15,385 nt of DNA from Beroe ovata (Eukaryota > Ctenophora > Nuda > Beroida > Beroidae), in NCBI GenBank assembly GCA_946803715.1, contig CAMPET010000010.1, positions 281,895-297,279 of the forward strand, written 5' to 3'. Below are positions 7,101-12,724 of the stretch, one piece after another. Below the pieces are notes generated by a model. The model had not been told where the DNA came from. It ran no database searches and saw only the letters and a list, made by a program, of their open reading frames with translations. A program made the translations under genes and the position numbers. The first letter of the stretch is position 1, and each line of letters opens with the position of its first letter.

Positions 7101-10100
7101 CTGGGGGAAAAGCGGATTGATAAATGGATCAGTCACCAAGATCTGTTTTTAACTTCAAATCTGGATATTGTACAAACCTGGTCCATAGTCTCGTATAGAG
7201 GCGCGTATAGAGCAGCCCCATCCTTCAGTGCGAACACATGAACATTGGCCATGAGTGTCTTGATCAGTCCTTGTTGTTTCACCATGTTCGGGGAGTACTC
7301 GATGGGGACTGGTGAAAGCGGGTCTGCCATCAGGTCAGATACTTCATTCTGGGTTTCTATCGTGTTGCCAAAGAAGATAATCGGAGCGAAAACCTCCTCG
7401 ATTTGTACCACGCCCTTTTCCTTCATCCTGGAAAAGAAAAGTTAACATCGTTTTATTTCCGGTTATAAACGTGTTATCAGGTGAAGGGGCAACATAAATT
7501 ATGAATCGTACTCTTTGAGATGTTCTATGAGATAGCTCAACAAGATCTTGTGACTTTGTTTCAGATTCTCGAAACAGTCTTTGATCTTGCTAGGTGCATT
7601 CATCTCATCTGAAAACGGTCAAGGAACCAATTAAAATCAACAAGTGAGAATATGTTAAACTCAAGCAGTCAAGCCTAGCAGTGGCATGAATAATAGCGCA
7701 ATTACCGGAAGGAATATCTAGAAATGCCGCGTGATGTTCTGCTGGGATGATGGGGACAATCAAACTGGACAGGTATTTCTTGAGGACGGTAGCTAGGATC
7801 ATGCTGTCCATCGATGTCTCTTCGAACTTGGTTTCCGACATGGAGAAATCACCTTGAAATTGAAGGGAGTAAGAATTTGCCGTCAGACATGTCATGAGAA
7901 ACATTGCATTAATTTCGGCGAGAAGTGCCATTGGTCTACTTGATTAATATCCTCATACCTGACATTGAGGAGATGATAGAATTGTCATCAGTGTTAGTGC
8001 TCGCGCTGATACTATCGTCAGTAAACGATCGGGTGAGAGTCAGGTTCTTCAGAACTCTCTGGAAATTGAGAGACCGGTGCTCGTCGATCGTGTAGGCAGC
8101 TTCATACGCCTTCACAAAGTTATCCACCAAGTCCTCACGAGCATTTGCCACGTATAAATTCGTCGATATTTTAGCTGAGAGAACAATGTTTAGTGTCACT
8201 TATGTGTCACTTATGTTTAGTGTCACTTATGTTTGTTAGATTTCTGATCCCCTCACGTTCATCAAACGGGTATAAGGACGTTTAATTCTCTGAACCGAAA
8301 TGGAGGCTCTCACCGTTCTGTATGAATAGAGTACACTGCTTCACGAGGCTTGGCACGTGCCCAATTCTGAGAGCTTGGTTAAAGTACGTCTTTGGACGTT
8401 TGATATACTCGTACTCCTCTTGTGTCTTCTGTTTCTATGAACGAGATAAATTTGTTTATACTCTATCAATTTGTTTATACTCTATCAAATTTGGAAATAT
8501 TTCCTTGTCCTTTAGCAAACTCACCGATAACTCCGGATGGAAGACGATATCGTATATATCCTCGTCATCTGGGGGTGGGCAATTCGGCAGCTCAGGACCG
8601 AATAACGAATCAGAGTTGTCGATTAGAAATTCGACCATTGTACTGAACTTTGTGCGATCTTCATTTCGCATCAAAACCTGCCAGGAACAGGCATGTTATC
8701 AAACGGATAGTAGCTATGGAAACTCTGTTGAGTCTATCGTTAGTCCAAATAACCCAAAATTTGAAATTGAAGTGGCAAATTGTAAATAGCATACGTCTTG
8801 AGTTGGCTGCAGCAGTGTTGGCCAGAAAATAATCGCCAGATTAGTGGAACTCATCTTGTTTTGATCCTTTAGTTCTGCTATCCTGAAGATAGAATGAAAC
8901 ATAAATAACAATAACTGCGCCAGATGTCTTGTAACAATGAACGAATAACAACAAAAGAAGCAGTCATACATTCTATTGCATTGTGGTCTATGAGCAACAA
9001 CACATAACGGATGACATGACACTCACGGAAACCACAACAGATAGCAAAATAAGGCCCAGGAAGCAATTAGGATTGGTGCAGAGCACTGATTATCCAATTA
9101 TGCAATTACCGACCTGGATAAATGACGGATGATGTAAGCCATGGTGAGCTTGATCTGTCTATCGAACTGGTTGATAACGTCCAGTACTTTGGATTTGCTG
9201 CGCGTCAAGTGATCCTCAGTATCTGATGCTTGGAGATCGGTAATCTCTGTAATACGGAAAGTGTCAAAATTGGAGAATAAAGAACTTAATCACACTTAAG
9301 AACTCCTTAGTAGATCTTACATTCAGTATCTTCACTATCCGTGGAGCGGAGGAAATTGTAGTTGTTGAATCAAATTAGAGTTAATCAATTAAGGATATAC
9401 GGGAACGATTATACGGGAACGATTATACGGGAACGATTATACTGTTTTCGCAAAGAAATAGCTCTCATATCATGCACCAATTATAGTACAGTGGATTAAA
9501 GATTGAGTGTATATTATGACGACCATGTCTGAACATATTATAGAGTTGACTGACGAATGAATTTTAATTCAATCAAGCAGCTAAGACTCGTCATCCTTAT
9601 TTCTACAACAAAGATAAGCGCGAACGCGCGTGCGACAAATGCGCACTGCCTTTTTGCGCATCATACTTGAAACCTATGTCAGCTAGTAGTTTGTGCGCAT
9701 AATAAAGTAAACACCGATTATGACGCCTCTGCCACAAATTAATTCCGACGCTATAATTTACCGATAAATGAGTCAATTAGCACGGCACTCACCGACTGCA
9801 GCCAAGAGAAGATTATGAAACTCGTGAGGTATTATAGGAGTGGGGAGACGCTTGAAGAACTTCTTAACGGAACTGGCTACAACGTGGACGCTAACATCTA
9901 ACTCGACTAAATTGAATTTGGATAAACTTTCTCCTGATCCACTGAAAGCTGAAAAGGGAATTAGGATGAAATTCAATCTCCCGATAACGCCAATTTAGTG
10001 AAATCCTTGAAAATTCTTGGAAGTTCCGATTAAATAACTCGAATCGCACGCTCAAATAACTCAAATCGCACACTCGAATAACTCAAATCAGCCTATCAAA

Positions 10101-12683
10101 ACTCTCTCTCCCCACCTGTCTCAAATGTCGTTTCCAACTGTTTTATCTGTACTTTATTGCCCTCCTTCCTATAGAGTCCCTCTATGGTCAAATCATGACA
10201 TTCCAGATACTCGACACACAGGGATACGTAGTAAGGTACTCCGCCCCAAGGAGCTATCTCGTCCATAGGCCGACCGAAATAGCAACTTTCCTCTTCCTTG
10301 TAGAAATCCACTGGGATGGGTTTGAGGGCTTTCATGGTGGCTAAGTCGCGTTTAGGATCCCAACTTGCGAGCAGTTTCTTGTTCTTTTCCAGCTGAACAG
10401 ATTCATTTCATAGACAACACTCTTCTTTTCCAGGAAAGTAAGCACTTACAGTAACCACACGGTGACATATTTCGTAAGTTCGTTACTTACTTGTTTCAGT
10501 TCCTTCGCTTTCCGTTTTCTCTCAACCTTATCGTCTTTTTTCTTCTGCTTGTTGATGCGTTTCAGTGTCAACTGAAGACAGAAGTGCGGAGATGAATTTC
10601 CCCCATTGCCAATCGAAATTGGCATAATATAATTGGAAATCACAATCTCAATAATTACCTCCTCTTCGGTCAATTTCTTCTTATTGAACGGTTTTGACAA
10701 TCTCTTCGACTTTGCCGGGGAATCAGGGACAAATGGTGTCGCGTCGAGTGTGCCCTGGAAAAACCCATTATTATTAACGGGTAACAACGTGTAAATTCCG
10801 ATAATGGTCAATTCCAGTTTTTGCTAAAGGGGATATGGTTTGAGAAGATAATTTATGAGTTATGACCCAGCACTCGCTCAGTATTGGGTGATCGTTCCCC
10901 AACCACATAATATTCAGTCCTCACACAATGTATGGGTCGCGAGTGTCATGTTACAGATTAATGACAAACAAGTGCACACTCACTTATAGAATGGGAAACA
11001 AAATGCACCTTATGGAATGAGAATGTTATGAAGTTATAAGTCGGTATTGTCTGAGATTTAATCAAGAATTGGATTGACTTTGAAACAGATGTTACTTGCA
11101 AACAATACCACAACAACACACCAACACAACACACGCTAACTCACAAACAAGCACACCAAATCACACCCCCACAACAACACACCCCATTACCAACACACGC
11201 TAACTCACAAACCAACTCACCAAATTACACCCCCCTATCCCACTCACCCTATTGATGGTGTCAGACTGATCCAGTCCCTCGCTGCTCGTCTCACTGAAGT
11301 TCCTCTCTGAGGGCCGTGGTGGGATGGGCGGGGACATGGGCGTATCTTCGTACGGAGATGATCGTCGTCTAGGCCGAGATGGGTCCTTGTTAGGTTTGGA
11401 GTAGATCGGCTGCGGCTTGTCTATCAAACTGTACCGGTCTGAAAAAAGTGGGGATGAGGGGGATAGACAGATAGTTAGGTGGATATGAATCTGAGTTGTC
11501 AGAAAATTTAGCAAGAAGGGGGAAGTTCAGAGTTGGATTCTAGAGTGGTCTCTGATTTGATCTGGTGTTACGTTCACTGAGTATATACAATGTTGTAGTA
11601 GTTGAGTGGGTGGGTCTACTATACGTTATGGTTACGTCATCGCGTGCGTTATAGCACATTATATGATGATGCAAGAGTGTTATACATAGTGGTGAACGTG
11701 ATTAGTATCATTATGCAGGTTACACGACTGTACACGAGACACCAAATTAATGAGTCACACAAACACAAACACACACACACAAACACACACACACAAACAT
11801 ACNACACACACAGACGCAAGAATCACATATCTCAAGCAAGGAAATGGTAATTTACATAATATTATCACCGGATCTCGTGTAAAAACAATGCTATATTGTT
11901 GTGCATCCATAACGGTTTGTCAGACATTATGTAATCATATAAAGTTGTCTGTCAAGCAAATGACAAGCTAAATATGATAGAACTGTCCCATTATCATTAT
12001 CAAGAGAATGATGTAATGCTATCTAACATCTTTCAATTGCTTTATTCCTTCTAAAATGAGCGATTTCGGTTCTCAGTTAAATGAACTATATCCTGTTTCA
12101 TAAACACGTCAAGATTATGATGCCGGAAATTATGAAGGCGGGAGTACAAAATTTTTCTCATAAATTGTTGAGTGATCTAGGTCGTGGGTGTAAGACTCAT
12201 TCTTATTCTCGAAATGGTGACCTAACAAGCAAGCATAATGCATTATAAACACACGCACGTTCAACAGAGCAAGAACCATATTCGCTAGTTATGTCCTATA
12301 AAGTAAGCTAGAACTATGTTCAGCAAATTCAATTCAAAAGACCGTTTGTTGCCAAAGTAGAAAGTGACAAACAGTTTCGAACTCTCAAAACCAGGATAAA
12401 CTGAAGTCAAACCAGAAAATTAGTTCACCTTATCGTTCTCTCTCTCTCTCTCTTTACAATACTGTATTCTGAGTAGGTATAAGGAGGAGTGAACATGTAG
12501 AAAATCATCCATATTTTATTCTCAGGAATTCATGGGCATGAATTGTGCTCAAAGGGAGCAAAGGGGATTCAGAGAAAGTCCCTGATGAGGTCACTGTTGA
12601 TAGGGGTCAGCAGAGGGTCCTGATTGAGGTCGTTAAAGGGTCCCCAATAGAGACACTGATCTTTAACATNTTAGTTCACCTTA

Positions 12684-12724
<41 letters not shown>

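Noticed and set aside
8322-8789. 155-codon plus-strand frame
   Set aside because: It lies antisense to RhoGAP exons 10 and 11 and the intron between them, which have strong domain matches and splice sites on the minus strand.
9331-9344. 14-nt micro-exon bounded by AG and GT
   Set aside because: Including it breaks the frame between exons 7 and 8, while direct splicing keeps it.
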